From Gammaproteobacteria bacterium (GTDB lineage: Bacteria > Pseudomonadota > Gammaproteobacteria > Pseudomonadales > Azotimanducaceae): a stretch of 64,000 bases of DNA. Below are positions 43,657 through 52,994 of the stretch, one piece after another; position 1 is the first letter of the stretch, and each line of letters opens with the position of its first letter. Made by a program: the position numbers and the translations under genes. Under the pieces are notes generated by a model, which was not told the origin of the DNA, did no database searches, and saw nothing but the letters and a program-made list of their open reading frames with translations. Location of the stretch: contig JAPPAV010000005.1 in assembly GCA_026705345.1 (NCBI GenBank), positions 1 to 64,000 of the forward strand, given 5' to 3'.

Positions 43657-45435
43657 ATGCGCAATAGCACGACGATGTCAGAGATCGAGACCCCAACCGC
43701 AGTCGCCGAATACGGACCCTCCACTGTTTCCCTCCCCGCCGCCGAGTATCATGGCCGCATGAAACGCTTGGGCGAGATGCTCGTCGACCGGGGCGCCATC
43801 CAGCCGGCAGACCTGGACAAAGCGCTCTACATCCAGAAAACCGCTGGCGGGAAGCTCGGTGCGCTGTTGGTCCGAACCGGGGCGATCTCGGAGGATGTGC
43901 TGCTTGCGACCCTCTCGGATCAACTCGGCGCCGTCTATCTCCGCGACGTCGACGAATTCCCCGAGCAACTCGACGTCTACCGCGCGATGGCCGAGTCGCC
44001 CATCAAGCTCGATTGGTTCCTGGACCACGCGACGCTGCTCTGGGAACGGGATGGCGCGATCTGTTGCACGGCCAAGGACATCCGCGATCGCGCCTTGGAG
44101 GAAACCTTCAACTATTTCTATCCCGGCGAGGGGATCACCTACTACCTGGCCCCAAACCACCAGATCGACCGGATATTGGATGGCGTGCGCAAGGAGCGCG
44201 CCATTGAGGACCTGTTCTCCGGTGACGATGCCAAGGCATTGCGCGAAATGGCGGAAGAGGCGCCGGTCATCGAGTTGGTCAACAACCTTCTGTCCTCCGC
44301 GGTGGATCTTGGCGCCTCCGACATTCACGTCGAGCCCACGGAGGAAGTGTTCGTCGTGCGCATGCGGGTCGACGGCGTTCTGCACACCCGGGTGACCCAA
44401 CCCATCGACCGTTTCCCGGCCGTGGCATCGCGCATCAAGCTCGTCGCCGGAATCGACATCGCCCAACGCCGTCTCCCCCAGGACGGGGGCATCCGAGAGC
44501 GCATCTCCGGTCGGAACATGGACATTCGTGTCTCCACCGTTCCGTGCACGTTCGGCGAGTCCATTGTGCTGCGCCTGCTCGACCAGGAGCGTGGCGACCA
44601 GGCGCTCGAGAACCTCGGCATGGAGCCCGACCACCTCACCCTGTTCCGTGGCTGGCTACGCGCCAGCAACGGCATCGTGCTGGTCACCGGTCCGACCGGC
44701 TCCGGCAAGTCCACCACCCTGGCCGCGGCGATCGAGGACATCGACGACGGCATCAAGAAGATCATCACGGTGGAGGATCCGGTCGAATACCAGATGCCGA
44801 GGATCACCCAGATTCAGGTTCACGCCGAGATTGGCTACACCTTCGGGACGGCTCTCCGCCACATCCTGCGTCAGGATCCTGACGTCATCATGATCGGCGA
44901 GATCCGCGACCTCGAGACTGCCGAGATCGCCATCCGTTCGGCACTGACCGGCCACGTCGTCCTCTCGACGGTGCACACCAACGACGCCGTGTCGAGCTTC
45001 ACCCGCCTCATCGACATGGGTGTCGAACGATTCCTGGTCGCCTCGCCGACCAACGGCGTTCAAGCCCAGCGGCTCGTCCGCCGCGTCTGTTCCCACTGCG
45101 CCGAACCCATCGACGAACCCTCCCTGGCCATGGAACTGGTGCACGCCGCGACCGCTGATCAACTCGGTGACCAGTGGGTGCGCGCCGTCGGGTGCGATGC
45201 CTGTCAGCACACCGGCTACCGCGGCCGAATGGGCATCTACGAACTGGTACCGATCACCACCGAGCTACAGGACATGATCGTCTCGGGCACCCCGCTCGTC
45301 GAATTGAAGCGTTTCGCCCACGACGAGCAGGGCCACCGCACCTTGCTGCAGGACGGTTTGCTCAAGGCCTCCCAGGGTCGGACCACGGTGGAAGAGGTTC
45401 TCCGCCAGACCTTGGCAGGCGTCGAAGACGGCTAG
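43657..45435 (+). CDS. gspE: Type II secretion ATPase GspE
   Basis: A 592-residue secretion ATPase powering pseudopilus assembly. The N-terminal MshEN-like region spans about 30-190 (KRLGEMLVDRGAI, KLGALLVRTGAISEDVL). Walker A is GPTGSGKST, the Asp boxes follow (ITVEDPVEYQ), Walker B is DPDVIMIGEIRD and the His box LSTVHTNDA. Zinc Cys pairs CSHC and CDAC are kept. ATG 43657 gives a short extra N-terminus; 43675 is an alternative. First gene of the secretion operon, reading away from the aminotransferase. Confidence 0.94.
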   Translation: MRNSTTMSEIETPTAVAEYGPSTVSLPAAEYHGRMKRLGEMLVDRGAIQPADLDKALYIQKTAGGKLGALLVRTGAISEDVLLATLSDQLGAVYLRDVDEFPEQLDVYRAMAESPIKLDWFLDHATLLWERDGAICCTAKDIRDRALEETFNYFYPGEGITYYLAPNHQIDRILDGVRKERAIEDLFSGDDAKALREMAEEAPVIELVNNLLSSAVDLGASDIHVEPTEEVFVVRMRVDGVLHTRVTQPIDRFPAVASRIKLVAGIDIAQRRLPQDGGIRERISGRNMDIRVSTVPCTFGESIVLRLLDQERGDQALENLGMEPDHLTLFRGWLRASNGIVLVTGPTGSGKSTTLAAAIEDIDDGIKKIITVEDPVEYQMPRITQIQVHAEIGYTFGTALRHILRQDPDVIMIGEIRDLETAEIAIRSALTGHVVLSTVHTNDAVSSFTRLIDMGVERFLVASPTNGVQAQRLVRRVCSHCAEPIDEPSLAMELVHAATADQLGDQWVRAVGCDACQHTGYRGRMGIYELVPITTELQDMIVSGTPLVELKRFAHDEQGHRTLLQDGLLKASQGRTTVEEVLRQTLAGVEDG

Positions 45436-45884
45436 GACGCATCCCACGGCCGCCCGAAGGTGTCCCTGCCACGCCCGGGGAGCCGACCGACGGACAAGCC
45501 GGACGACCCTCTCGACTCGCACACAAATGTACGCTCCGGATTCCCTCCGGATGCGGACACACGCGAATCGGGACTCACAGGTGATATTACGCTGCTATCA
45601 AATCCCGACGCCGCAAATGCCGCCGTTTGAGCGTCCGGCACCCACTGTGCTACGTTGCCGCGCACGTCGCGGCCGAATCCGAGGATGGACCCATGGGCGA
45701 AGCCACCTACTCCGACGCACAGAACTCTCTGCGCCTTGACGCCGAGGCACGAAGCTGCCCCCGGCGGAACTCCCCAGCGGACCCGTTGTCTACGTACCCA
45801 TTCCCGTGCCGGCATCCTTAGGGGGACTCAAGCCGGACGCCAATCAACCCGGAGCGCATTGAACGACGCGGCTCCGCCATCGGT
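45436..45884. other. 449-bp gene-free gap between gspE and gspF
   Basis: An unusual gap inside an otherwise overlapping operon. Around 45552-45575 is GGACACACGCGAATCGGGAC then TCAC, a partial copy of the start of the blocks at 57496 and 58361. An AT-richer stretch (45580-45602, GTGATATTACGCTGC...) could hold a promoter for gspF onward. Small frames here (45527-45739, 45627-45821) have no ribosome-binding site or family features. Confidence 0.5.
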
Positions 45885-47081
45885 ATGCCCCAGTACGACT
45901 ACGAGATCGTCAACGGCGAAGGCGAACTGACCAAGGGCCAGATTGACGCCGCGTCGCCTGCGGAAGTCGCCCGAGCTTTGAGCCGTGACGGCCACACGCT
46001 CGTTGGCGTCACCGAAACGCCGCCGACCACGTTGCCGACGCTGCGCCGCCGCCTGCGCACCGTCGACCTGGTCATTGCGTTCCGCGAACTCGCCACCCTG
46101 CTTTCCTCCGGTGTGTCTCTCGGCGACGCGGTGATCTCCCAGAGCAAGGGCAGCTACCACCCCGAACTCGTCACCGCGTTCAACGTCGTTTCCCGCGAAC
46201 TCATGCGCGGCGCCAACTTCCTCGGTGCCCTCCGGGCCGCTAAGCTGCCGCTGCCCGACCACCTCTACCACCTCGTCGAAGCCGGCGAGATGAGCGGTCG
46301 CCTGGCCGAATCGCTGACCCGTGCGGTCGAGCAGATGGAATACGACCGTCACGTCGCCGCCGAATTGCGCAGCGCGCTCACCTACCCCGCGGTCCTCGTC
46401 GCATCCTGCACCGCGGCCGTGCTCGCCGTGTTCCTCTTCGTGGTTCCGGAGTTCGTCCACCTCCTCGAGGAAGACGTCCCGATGCCGCTCGTTTCGCAGT
46501 TCGTCCTCGGCGCCGGCGCGTGGTTCAACGACAACGGCTGGCTGCTCGGGGCGATCTTCGTCGCCGTCGCATTCACCGTGGTGGCGCTGTTCAGGAACCC
46601 GGCCGTGCGCCAGGGATTCGTGGACGCCCTGTCCCGTCTGCCCCTGCTTGGCCAGTGGTATTCGGAGACGGACACCGCCAAGTGGGCGATGGTGATGAGC
46701 GCCATGCTGACCAGCCGGGTTGAATTGGTCGGCGCCCTAGGGCTCGCATCGCGCGGCGTGCGCGTCTCCCGACGCCGGGGGATGCTCGACCGCGCGTTGG
46801 CGGACGTGCGCGGCGGCGAGGCGCTTTCCGCCGCCCTCGAGAAGCAGGAGGCGCTCACCGCCACCGGCTACAACCTGATCCGCGTCGGCGAGCAGTCGGG
46901 CCAGCTTCCCGAGATGATGCGATCGCTGGCGACTCTCTACGAAGAGAACAGTTCGCGCCGCATGAAGCGCTTCCTCACCCTCATCGAGCCCGTGGCGATT
47001 CTCGCCATCGGCGCGTTCATCGGCACCATCTTCATCGGCGTAATCCTGGCAATCACGGCGGTCAACAATGTCCCATTCTGA
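45885..47081 (+). CDS. gspF: Type II secretion inner-membrane protein GspF
   Basis: A 398-residue platform protein with two GspF domains. Domain 1: FRELATLLSSGVSLGDAVIS and LYHLVEAGEMSGRL, followed by a membrane helix (VLVASCTAAVLAVFLFVVPE). Domain 2: WAMVMSAMLTSRVELVGAL and NLIRVGEQSGQLPEMMRSL, with the last helix LAIGAFIGTIFIGVILAI at the C-terminus. Ends 14 nt inside gspG. Confidence 0.94.
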   Translation: MPQYDYEIVNGEGELTKGQIDAASPAEVARALSRDGHTLVGVTETPPTTLPTLRRRLRTVDLVIAFRELATLLSSGVSLGDAVISQSKGSYHPELVTAFNVVSRELMRGANFLGALRAAKLPLPDHLYHLVEAGEMSGRLAESLTRAVEQMEYDRHVAAELRSALTYPAVLVASCTAAVLAVFLFVVPEFVHLLEEDVPMPLVSQFVLGAGAWFNDNGWLLGAIFVAVAFTVVALFRNPAVRQGFVDALSRLPLLGQWYSETDTAKWAMVMSAMLTSRVELVGALGLASRGVRVSRRRGMLDRALADVRGGEALSAALEKQEALTATGYNLIRVGEQSGQLPEMMRSLATLYEENSSRRMKRFLTLIEPVAILAIGAFIGTIFIGVILAITAVNNVPF

Positions 47082-47616
47082 TCACTCCCATGGAACGAAC
47101 CCCGTCCGGACGACCCTAACGCGCCCCAGCGGTTGCGTCGACGCGAGACGGGACAAGCCGGTCCCCTACGGGTTCCTTGGCCGCCGAAAGACCCATCGCG
47201 GCTTCTCGCTCGTCGAACTCCTGGTCGTGCTGGTGATCCTCGGCCTGCTGATCGGCCTGGTGGCCCCGGCCTTCATGGGCCGTGCCGAGAAGAGCCGCGG
47301 CGAGGTGGCCAAGGTACAGATCGAGTACCTGCACAGCGCCCTCAAGACCTACCGCCTGGACATCGGACGCTACCCCTCCACCGAGAACGGCCTGGCGTCG
47401 TTGATCCAGGCGCCTACCGAAGTCGCCGACTACTGGCACGGCCCCTACCTCGACGACGAACTGCCACTCGATCCCTGGCGGAACCCCTACCAATACCGCT
47501 ATCCCGCGGAAAACCTCCAGGGTCTCGCGCTCTATTCGCTGGGCGCGGACGGCGTCGAAGGCGGGGAGGGCGACAACGCCGACGTCGGCTACCTGCCGAC
47601 CGCGGTTTCCGAGTAG
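47068..47616 (+). CDS. gspG: Type II secretion major pseudopilin GspG with a long leader
   Basis: A 182-residue major pseudopilin. The prepilin site is THRG|FSLVELLVVLVILGLL with Glu at +5. The mature domain has TYRLDIGRYPSTENGLASLI and WHGPYLDDELPLDPW, typical of GspG with its calcium-binding C-terminus (YSLGADGVEGGEGDNADVG). The leader before the cleaved Gly is 45 residues, far above the usual 6-10, and contains RRDKPVPYG, which is a family A element in frame (47147-47170). No nearer start codon exists. ATG 47068 overlaps gspF. Confidence 0.93.
   Translation: MSHSDHSHGTNPVRTTLTRPSGCVDARRDKPVPYGFLGRRKTHRGFSLVELLVVLVILGLLIGLVAPAFMGRAEKSRGEVAKVQIEYLHSALKTYRLDIGRYPSTENGLASLIQAPTEVADYWHGPYLDDELPLDPWRNPYQYRYPAENLQGLALYSLGADGVEGGEGDNADVGYLPTAVSE
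47147..47170. repeat. Family A element inside the gspG leader
   Basis: GACGGGACAAGCCGGTCCCC followed by TACG: reverse orientation of the family A palindrome with one change in the stem. In frame it supplies RRDKPVPYG of the GspG leader. Confidence 0.85.
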
Positions 47617-47657
47617 GCGCGCCGGATCCTGGTGGTCGGCGGGTCATACCTTTATAT

Positions 47658-48170
47658 ATGGACATTCGCACCGAACAGACCCTTGCCGCATTGGCCGTGC
47701 GGTTAACCCGGGACGGGACGAGCCCGTCCCCCACGGGGACCTCGTTGCCGGGCGCCCAGCGAGGCATCACCCTCGTCGAACTGCTCGTCGTCCTGGCGCT
47801 GTTGGCCGTTCTCGCCGCCGTGGCGCTCCCCAATCTCGAACGCCTGACCGCGAGCATGACCCGCGACACCCAGCTCGAGCACATCAAGAACCAGATCGCC
47901 ACCCTCGGCGCCACCGCCATGCTCGACGGGCGCGACTACGTCGTCCTCGGCACCGACCCGGAGGCCGCCACGGACTTCGCGGCCCACCTGATCGGCCGGA
48001 CCCCCTACCCGCTCGACGTCCCGGACGGGTGGGTAGTCGTCATCGAGGAACCGATCCTGGTCCGCGCCAGCGGCGTCTGCCTCGGCGGCCGGGTGACCCT
48101 GACCCACCAGGAGCTCGAGCCGGTCCACGTCGACCTCGAAGCGCCGTTCTGCCGTGTCGATGCGTCCTGA
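47658..48170 (+). CDS. gspH: Type II secretion minor pseudopilin GspH
   Basis: A 170-residue GspH-like pseudopilin with AQRG|ITLVELLVVLALLAVL. Mature part ends in PVHVDLEAPFCRVDAS, as is common in GspH. The 36-residue leader contains TRDGTSPSPTG, which is a family A element in frame. ATG 47658 follows an AT-rich TTTATAT and lies 41 nt after gspG; the longer open frame upstream overlaps gspG and is rejected. Overlaps gspI. Confidence 0.88.
   Translation: MDIRTEQTLAALAVRLTRDGTSPSPTGTSLPGAQRGITLVELLVVLALLAVLAAVALPNLERLTASMTRDTQLEHIKNQIATLGATAMLDGRDYVVLGTDPEAATDFAAHLIGRTPYPLDVPDGWVVVIEEPILVRASGVCLGGRVTLTHQELEPVHVDLEAPFCRVDAS
47709..47737. repeat. Family A element inside the gspH leader
   Basis: CGGGACGGGACGAGCCCGTC followed by CCCCACGGG: a family A palindrome in reverse orientation, encoding RDGTSPSPTG in the GspH leader. 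Confidence 0.82.
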
Positions 48171-48660
48171 ACGCTCAACCCCGCGCCGACCGCGTGCCGC
48201 CGGTACTGCCCCAGCCGCCGCGGTCCTGCGTACCGCCAAGCACCTCGCCGGCTTCACCCTGCTCGAGAGCATCGTCGCGCTGGCCATCTTCGCGGCGTCC
48301 GGCATGGCCCTGTACGGCCTCTTCAACACCAACCTGATCGCCCTGAACCGCACGGCTGACGTCTCCCGCCAGGTCGCCGTGGTCCGCACCGCCATGGACT
48401 ACCTGTCGTCCATCGATCCCGGCCAACGAGGCGAGGGCGAGGTGGAACTGGGCGACATCGACGTCTCCTGGACATCGACCCTCGTCGAACCCGTGCGTCA
48501 GGGACAGAACGTCATCGGCGGCCGGGCCAGCTTCGACATCGGCCTGTACGACGTCGAGTTCGCCGTCCACCACGAAGGCCGCCCACTCGGCACCTGGAAG
48601 ATGCGCGTCGCCGGCTATGAAAAGGTACGTGGCCTTCGTCCGGGCGAGTTGCCGTTCTGA
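48160..48660 (+). CDS. gspI: Type II secretion minor pseudopilin GspI
   Basis: A pseudopilin of about 166 residues with HLAG|FTLLESIVALAIFAAS, Glu at +5 and a short mature domain with FAVHHEGRPLGTWKMRVAGY. The leader is about 31 residues and shows no repeat. Start at ATG 48160 (a GTG lies two codons upstream) inside the end of gspH. Its stop TGA shares one base with the gspJ ATG. Confidence 0.88.
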   Translation: MRPERSTPRRPRAAGTAPAAAVLRTAKHLAGFTLLESIVALAIFAASGMALYGLFNTNLIALNRTADVSRQVAVVRTAMDYLSSIDPGQRGEGEVELGDIDVSWTSTLVEPVRQGQNVIGGRASFDIGLYDVEFAVHHEGRPLGTWKMRVAGYEKVRGLRPGELPF

Positions 48661-49328
48661 TGTTCCCGAAGACCCGACGCACAATACGGCGTACGCCTTC
48701 GACCCCACCGGCACGCTCGGCGGGTCTGACCCTCGTGGAAACGCTGGTGACCTTCGTCATCTTCGGCTTCCTCACCACGCTGATTCTCCAGGCCGTCGGC
48801 TTCTTCGGAGCTCGCTACGAGGGCGTCCAGCGCGTCCACCGCGCTTCCGCCCTCGAGACGCTGCAGCAGAACTACTTCGCCACCACGGTCCGGGGACTCG
48901 TGCCCTACGGCGTGGACTCGCGCCGGTTCCAGGGCGATGCGACGTTCTTCGAAGGCACCACCCTGGAGCCCCTGAACGCCGAACCCGGCGTGCCGGTGAT
49001 CGCCCGCTGGTCGATCGCCGACGACTCCGTCGGCTATGCCGAGTCGGCCGCGCCGGGCGAGGACGGCATCGCCTGGACCGTGCGAACCGCGGCGGACAGC
49101 CACGCCTTCGAGTACGCCGACACGCAGGGGAACTGGTACGACCATTGGCCCCCGTCGGTCGAACGATTGCCGCGGCCGGGCGAGGCCCCGCTGCCCGTCA
49201 TCGACGATCCCGCCTACGACTGGACGCCGACCCTGATCCGCCTGGTGTCCCCGGATACCGCAACGGTTTGGCTCGCGCGCGTGGAACCCTCGCGCCGACC
49301 GGTCCTCACCGAGGCCCTGTACCGATGA
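48660..49328 (+). CDS. gspJ: Type II secretion minor pseudopilin GspJ
   Basis: A 222-residue pseudopilin with RSAG|LTLVETLVTFVIFGFL and a mature domain containing RASALETLQQNYFATTVRGL and DWTPTLIRLV. GspJ forms the pseudopilus tip with GspI and GspK; gene order supports this name. Coupled to gspI (TGATG) and to gspK (ATGA). Confidence 0.86.
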   Translation: MFPKTRRTIRRTPSTPPARSAGLTLVETLVTFVIFGFLTTLILQAVGFFGARYEGVQRVHRASALETLQQNYFATTVRGLVPYGVDSRRFQGDATFFEGTTLEPLNAEPGVPVIARWSIADDSVGYAESAAPGEDGIAWTVRTAADSHAFEYADTQGNWYDHWPPSVERLPRPGEAPLPVIDDPAYDWTPTLIRLVSPDTATVWLARVEPSRRPVLTEALYR

Positions 49329-50482
49329 AACTCTCCACCCCGGCATCGCACCGTAGGGGACGGGCTTGTCCCGTCCCGCGCCGGCCGTTCGCCGCGTTGC
49401 GATGCGGGCGACCACAAGGGTCGCCCCTACGGGATTGTTCGGGTCGCGGACGCGCGGGGAACGCGGCAATGGCCGGCTTCATCCTGGCCGCCACGCTCTG
49501 GGCGCTGGTGGCGCTGGCGGTCGTTGCCGCCTACATCAACGGCTTCACCGAAACCAACATCGACAACGCCCACCGCACCAAGCTGATGCTTCAGGCCGAA
49601 CTGGACCGCCGGAGCACCGAGGCGACCCTGCTCTACCTGCTCGCCACCAACCGGATGAGTCCGCGCAGCCTGCTGATCGAGTACGAGCAACGCTTCTCGG
49701 ACCTCGACACGCGGCTCGACGACGAGGCCGACAGCGAGTTGAGCGTGGCCGGCGTGCGCTACGCGGGCCTGGGCGACACCGCCTTCTCGATCCAGGACGA
49801 AAACGGCCTGGTCTCGGTCAACTCGCCCCGCGACCCGAAGTTCGCCGCCATGATGAAAAGCGTCGGCGTGTCCGCGCCGGACCTTGCCCGCCTGATCCCC
49901 CGCATCGCCGACTACATCGACCGCGACGACCGGCTGTCCCTCGACGGCGCCGAGACGAATGCCTACCGGGAGGCCGAACAGCCGCCCCCGCCGAACTGGT
50001 TCCTGCAGACGCCCATGGAGTTGAGCCGCGTGCTCGGCGCCGCAGACCTGGTCGACCACGGGCAATGGCGGCGGCTGCGCAACATGGCCACGCCGCGTCT
50101 CTTGGTCAGCGTCAACTTCAACACCATGCCGGAAGACGTCGTGGCGGCGGTCTTGGGCGTCGAACGCGAGGCACTGGACGGCTTCTTCGCCGAACGTGCC
50201 GAAAACCGCATCCGGAGCGTCGATCAACTGCTGGAACTGACCGGCACCCGGCCGGCGTTCAATCCCGGTCTGATGGCTACCACGCCGTCCTATTTCCTCA
50301 GGCTCACGACCTGGTGGGTCGGCGGCGGCCCGCGCACCGTGGTCGGCATCACGCTGACGCCGGGATCCATGATCACGCCGTGGCGCACGGAATACCGCTA
50401 CTCCGAACCTGTCGATCGCGCCGCATCGCTCGAGGAAACCCAAGTCCCGTTGCTCGGCGGCACCGCCCCGGATCCGGTCTGA
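49325..50482 (+). CDS. gspK: Type II secretion minor pseudopilin GspK with a long leader
   Basis: A 385-residue GspK: hydrophobic segment MAG|FILAATLWALVALAVVAAY, then a large domain with LGDTAFSIQDENGLVSVNSP, YIDRDDRLSLDGAETNAYRE and SVDQLLELTGTRPAFNP (helix-hairpin-helix-like). The leader is about 51 residues and holds an A element (RRGRACPVPRRP) and a B element (RCGRPQGSPLRDCSG), both in frame. ATG 49325 overlaps the gspJ stop. GspK normally lacks Glu +5, as here. Confidence 0.9.
   Translation: MKLSTPASHRRGRACPVPRRPFAALRCGRPQGSPLRDCSGRGRAGNAAMAGFILAATLWALVALAVVAAYINGFTETNIDNAHRTKLMLQAELDRRSTEATLLYLLATNRMSPRSLLIEYEQRFSDLDTRLDDEADSELSVAGVRYAGLGDTAFSIQDENGLVSVNSPRDPKFAAMMKSVGVSAPDLARLIPRIADYIDRDDRLSLDGAETNAYREAEQPPPPNWFLQTPMELSRVLGAADLVDHGQWRRLRNMATPRLLVSVNFNTMPEDVVAAVLGVEREALDGFFAERAENRIRSVDQLLELTGTRPAFNPGLMATTPSYFLRLTTWWVGGGPRTVVGITLTPGSMITPWRTEYRYSEPVDRAASLEETQVPLLGGTAPDPV
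49352..49433. repeat. Family A plus family B elements inside the gspK leader
   Basis: Family A at 49352-49379 (CGTAGGGGACGGGCTTGTCC then CGTCCCG) and family B at 49406-49433 (GGGCGACCACAAGGGTCGCC then CCTACGGG), in opposite orientation. Both are near-perfect palindromes and keep the gspK frame open. Confidence 0.92.
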
Positions 50483-50490
50483 CGCACGCC

Positions 50491-51684
50491 ATGAACACCG
50501 ATCCGCCAACTCCCGCGACACCCGAGGCCAACGCCGTCCGCGGGTCGCCGATCTTCGCGGCGATGGGCGATGCCGTACGCCGTCTGCGGCAACGGTTCGC
50601 CCGCCGCCGCAGCGCCGTGCAGACCCGGGCCGGCGTCGCACTCGTGGACGGCAAGTCCGTGCAGTCGCGGTGGATCGTCGCGCGGAGCCTCTGCATGTAC
50701 CGCTCGGAGGACTTCGCCGACGTCCCCCGCAACCGCCGCGATGCGGCCGTCGCCCTCAAAATCCCCATGTGGAGCCCCTTCGAGCATGTCGGCCACTACT
50801 GCGCCTGGTCGGGCACCACGGCGATGGTCTGGTTCTGGAACGCCGCCGCCGTCGAAACCGACGCCGCGCTGCTCGGTCTGCGGACACCTGACAGTACATC
50901 GCCGGGCGCGCCCCCGTCGGATGTCCGCATGCTTCCAGAGACCGTGCTCTACGCGAAGCGGCCCGACGGCGTCCATCTACAGGCCTGCCGGGAAGGCTTC
51001 GATCTGCAGTACTGGCGCGAGGGCGCCCTGGTGGACTCGCTTTGGCTGGCCGAGCAGCCGGATGCCGGTCGCGTCGACGCCTTCGCGGCGCAGCATGTCC
51101 ACGACGGCGACCCCGAGGACCCCGGCTTGGCCGGCGTCGTCGACGTGCCCCCCGCGTCCCCGGCGACCCTCTCCCCCGATCCCTGGATTGCGCCGCCCAA
51201 TCCCCGCGCCTGGCTCATCGCCAACGAACGCGCCTTGGTGATGGCCGCGCTCACCGTTTTCGCGGCGGTGACGGCGTTCCAGGAGGCCCGCTACTGGCGC
51301 TACCACCTGGCGCACGCCGCCGACGCCGCCGAACTTCGCGCCATCGACGATGAACTGGCCCCGGTGCTTGATGCCCGGGACAAACTCGTGGCCCTGAACG
51401 GCCGCAATGCCTTCCTGGCCCGCGCGCTGAACCAGCCCTCGCAGGCGTTGCTGATGTTGCAGGTGGACCGCGCCCTGCCGTCGGGGGCCATCCAGTACCG
51501 CTCCTGGCGCTACCAGCAGCAGGATCTCGCGATGGTGCTCTCGGGCAACGCCACCGTCGATCCCGTCGCCGTCATCGCCAACCTGCAGGCGGTCCCGTCG
51601 TTCGCGGACGTCCGACCGGGACGTTCCGATCAGGAGGGCTTGGAAGTCCGCCTGCGGATCGCTCCCGAGGAACAACCGCCATGA
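50491..51684 (+). CDS. gspL: Type II secretion protein GspL-like
   Basis: A 397-residue protein in the gspL position. A cytoplasmic N-terminal part of about 240 residues is weakly conserved. A membrane helix (ALVMAALTVFAAVTAFQEAR) is followed by a coiled-coil and a ferredoxin-like periplasmic domain (GAIQYRSWRYQQQDLAMVLS), as in GspL/PilN. GspL recruits GspE to the membrane. Starts 8 nt after gspK and overlaps gspM by 4 nt. The actin-like motifs usual for GspL are not obvious. Confidence 0.75.
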   Translation: MNTDPPTPATPEANAVRGSPIFAAMGDAVRRLRQRFARRRSAVQTRAGVALVDGKSVQSRWIVARSLCMYRSEDFADVPRNRRDAAVALKIPMWSPFEHVGHYCAWSGTTAMVWFWNAAAVETDAALLGLRTPDSTSPGAPPSDVRMLPETVLYAKRPDGVHLQACREGFDLQYWREGALVDSLWLAEQPDAGRVDAFAAQHVHDGDPEDPGLAGVVDVPPASPATLSPDPWIAPPNPRAWLIANERALVMAALTVFAAVTAFQEARYWRYHLAHAADAAELRAIDDELAPVLDARDKLVALNGRNAFLARALNQPSQALLMLQVDRALPSGAIQYRSWRYQQQDLAMVLSGNATVDPVAVIANLQAVPSFADVRPGRSDQEGLEVRLRIAPEEQPP

Positions 51685-52334
51685 GCGCCATCGGCACAAC
51701 CATCGACCGGGTCCGGGCGGAACTGGCCGCCAGTCCGAGGCTTCGTGCCGGGGTGTGGTCCATCGTCGCCATCCTCCTCGGCTACTGGGTCTTCGTTCCC
51801 CACGCCGCCCGCTTGGACGAAGCCGCCAGCGCGTACGCCGGGGAGCACGCCCGCCTGGTGCGCGCCCGCGACCTGCTTGCCCAGGAGGACTGGCAGCAGC
51901 GCCTCGAAGCGGCGGCTGCCACCGAGGTTCAACTCGGCGAGCGGTTCTGGCACGCCGACAACGAGGGTCTCGCCCAGGCCCAGTTGCGCACCGCCATCGA
52001 GGACATGGCCCGGCGGGTCAGACTCGCTCCCCGCATCGACGTGGGCCTGAGCCAACCGGTCGCCGGCGTGCCGGATCTCTGGCAGGTGCAGGTCCAGATC
52101 ACCGGCACGGTCAGTCTTGAAGGCGCGCTGCGCCTGGCCCACGCCTTCGCCCGGCATCCCCAGGTGCTCGTCGAGGAGAGGCTGTCTTTCATTCGCGTTC
52201 GCATCCAGCGGCAGGACCAGATCCGCATCGACGGCCTGCTCTCCGCCTACTTCATCCTCGGCAACCCCGAAAACCCGCAAACCGCCACCGCGGGCTCGCC
52301 CCCCCGAAACCAAAAGGACCGCGCAGATGTTTGA
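51681..52334 (+). CDS. gspM: Type II secretion protein GspM-like
   Basis: A 217-residue bitopic protein: short N-terminus, membrane helix GVWSIVAILLGYWVFVPHAA, coiled-coil (AYAGEHARLVRARDLLAQED) and a small periplasmic domain. This matches GspM, partner of GspL. Overlaps gspL (ATGA) and the next gene by 8 nt. Confidence 0.78.
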   Translation: MSAIGTTIDRVRAELAASPRLRAGVWSIVAILLGYWVFVPHAARLDEAASAYAGEHARLVRARDLLAQEDWQQRLEAAAATEVQLGERFWHADNEGLAQAQLRTAIEDMARRVRLAPRIDVGLSQPVAGVPDLWQVQVQITGTVSLEGALRLAHAFARHPQVLVEERLSFIRVRIQRQDQIRIDGLLSAYFILGNPENPQTATAGSPPRNQKDRADV

Positions 52335-52917
52335 TCGACTCGCCAACAGGATTGGGTTCGGCGTCTCGCCAGGCGCATCCAGCTTCCTGCGTCGCGCGGC
52401 CCCGGTCGCCCTCGGCGCCGTGCTGTTCGCGGCGATTGGCCTCGCCTGGCCGCTCGGCGGATCGTCGATCCCGCCGGCGTTCTCGTCGTCGCCGGCCATC
52501 GGTGCCGACGCGTCGGCGGATGGCGGCGAACTCGTCGACTTTCTCGCGATGGCCCGGTGGGGTAGACCCGCCTACGATCCCGAGGCCGCTCGCCTAGCCG
52601 AGGAAGCCGCTCGCCTGGCCGCGGAAAGAGCCGCCGCTGCGGGCGGCATCAACCCCAAACTCGCGGAGCTCGGCGTCATCGGTATCAGCACGACCGTGGA
52701 CAGCCGCGCCGTCCTCTTGACGAAACCCGGTGGCGATCACGAGCGCCTGACCGTCGGCGAGATGTTGCCCGACGGCCGCACCCTGGTCTCGGTGGCGGCC
52801 AATGCCGTCGTCCTCGAGGATGCCGCCGGTGGCCGGGAGTCGCTACTCCTTTTCCTGCGGCATGGCGGCATCGTGGTCGCCGGCGAAGTACCCGCGGACG
52901 AGGAGGGCGCTCCCTGA
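52327..52917 (+). CDS. GspC-like inner-membrane protein of the secretion operon
   Basis: A 196-residue protein with a membrane segment (AAPVALGAVLFAAIGLAWPL), an Ala/Glu-rich helix (EAARLAEEAARLAAERAAAA) and a beta-rich homology region (LAELGVIGISTTVDSRAVLL, GEMLPDGRTLVSVAANAVVL). That architecture fits GspC, which links the platform to the secretin, without a PDZ domain; GspN-type naming is also possible. It lies before gspD after a repeat array. Confidence 0.68.
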   Translation: MFDRLANRIGFGVSPGASSFLRRAAPVALGAVLFAAIGLAWPLGGSSIPPAFSSSPAIGADASADGGELVDFLAMARWGRPAYDPEAARLAEEAARLAAERAAAAGGINPKLAELGVIGISTTVDSRAVLLTKPGGDHERLTVGEMLPDGRTLVSVAANAVVLEDAAGGRESLLLFLRHGGIVVAGEVPADEEGAP

Positions 52918-52994
52918 TGGGTCGCCCGAACCATTTGGCCTCTCCCGTGGTCTCAATACGACACTCGCTGTCACGTCGTCCCGGCGTGCCCACG

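Noticed and set aside
45527-45739. Small frames in the gspE-gspF gap
   Set aside because: Several overlapping frames of similar length, none with a ribosome-binding site or recognisable sequence.
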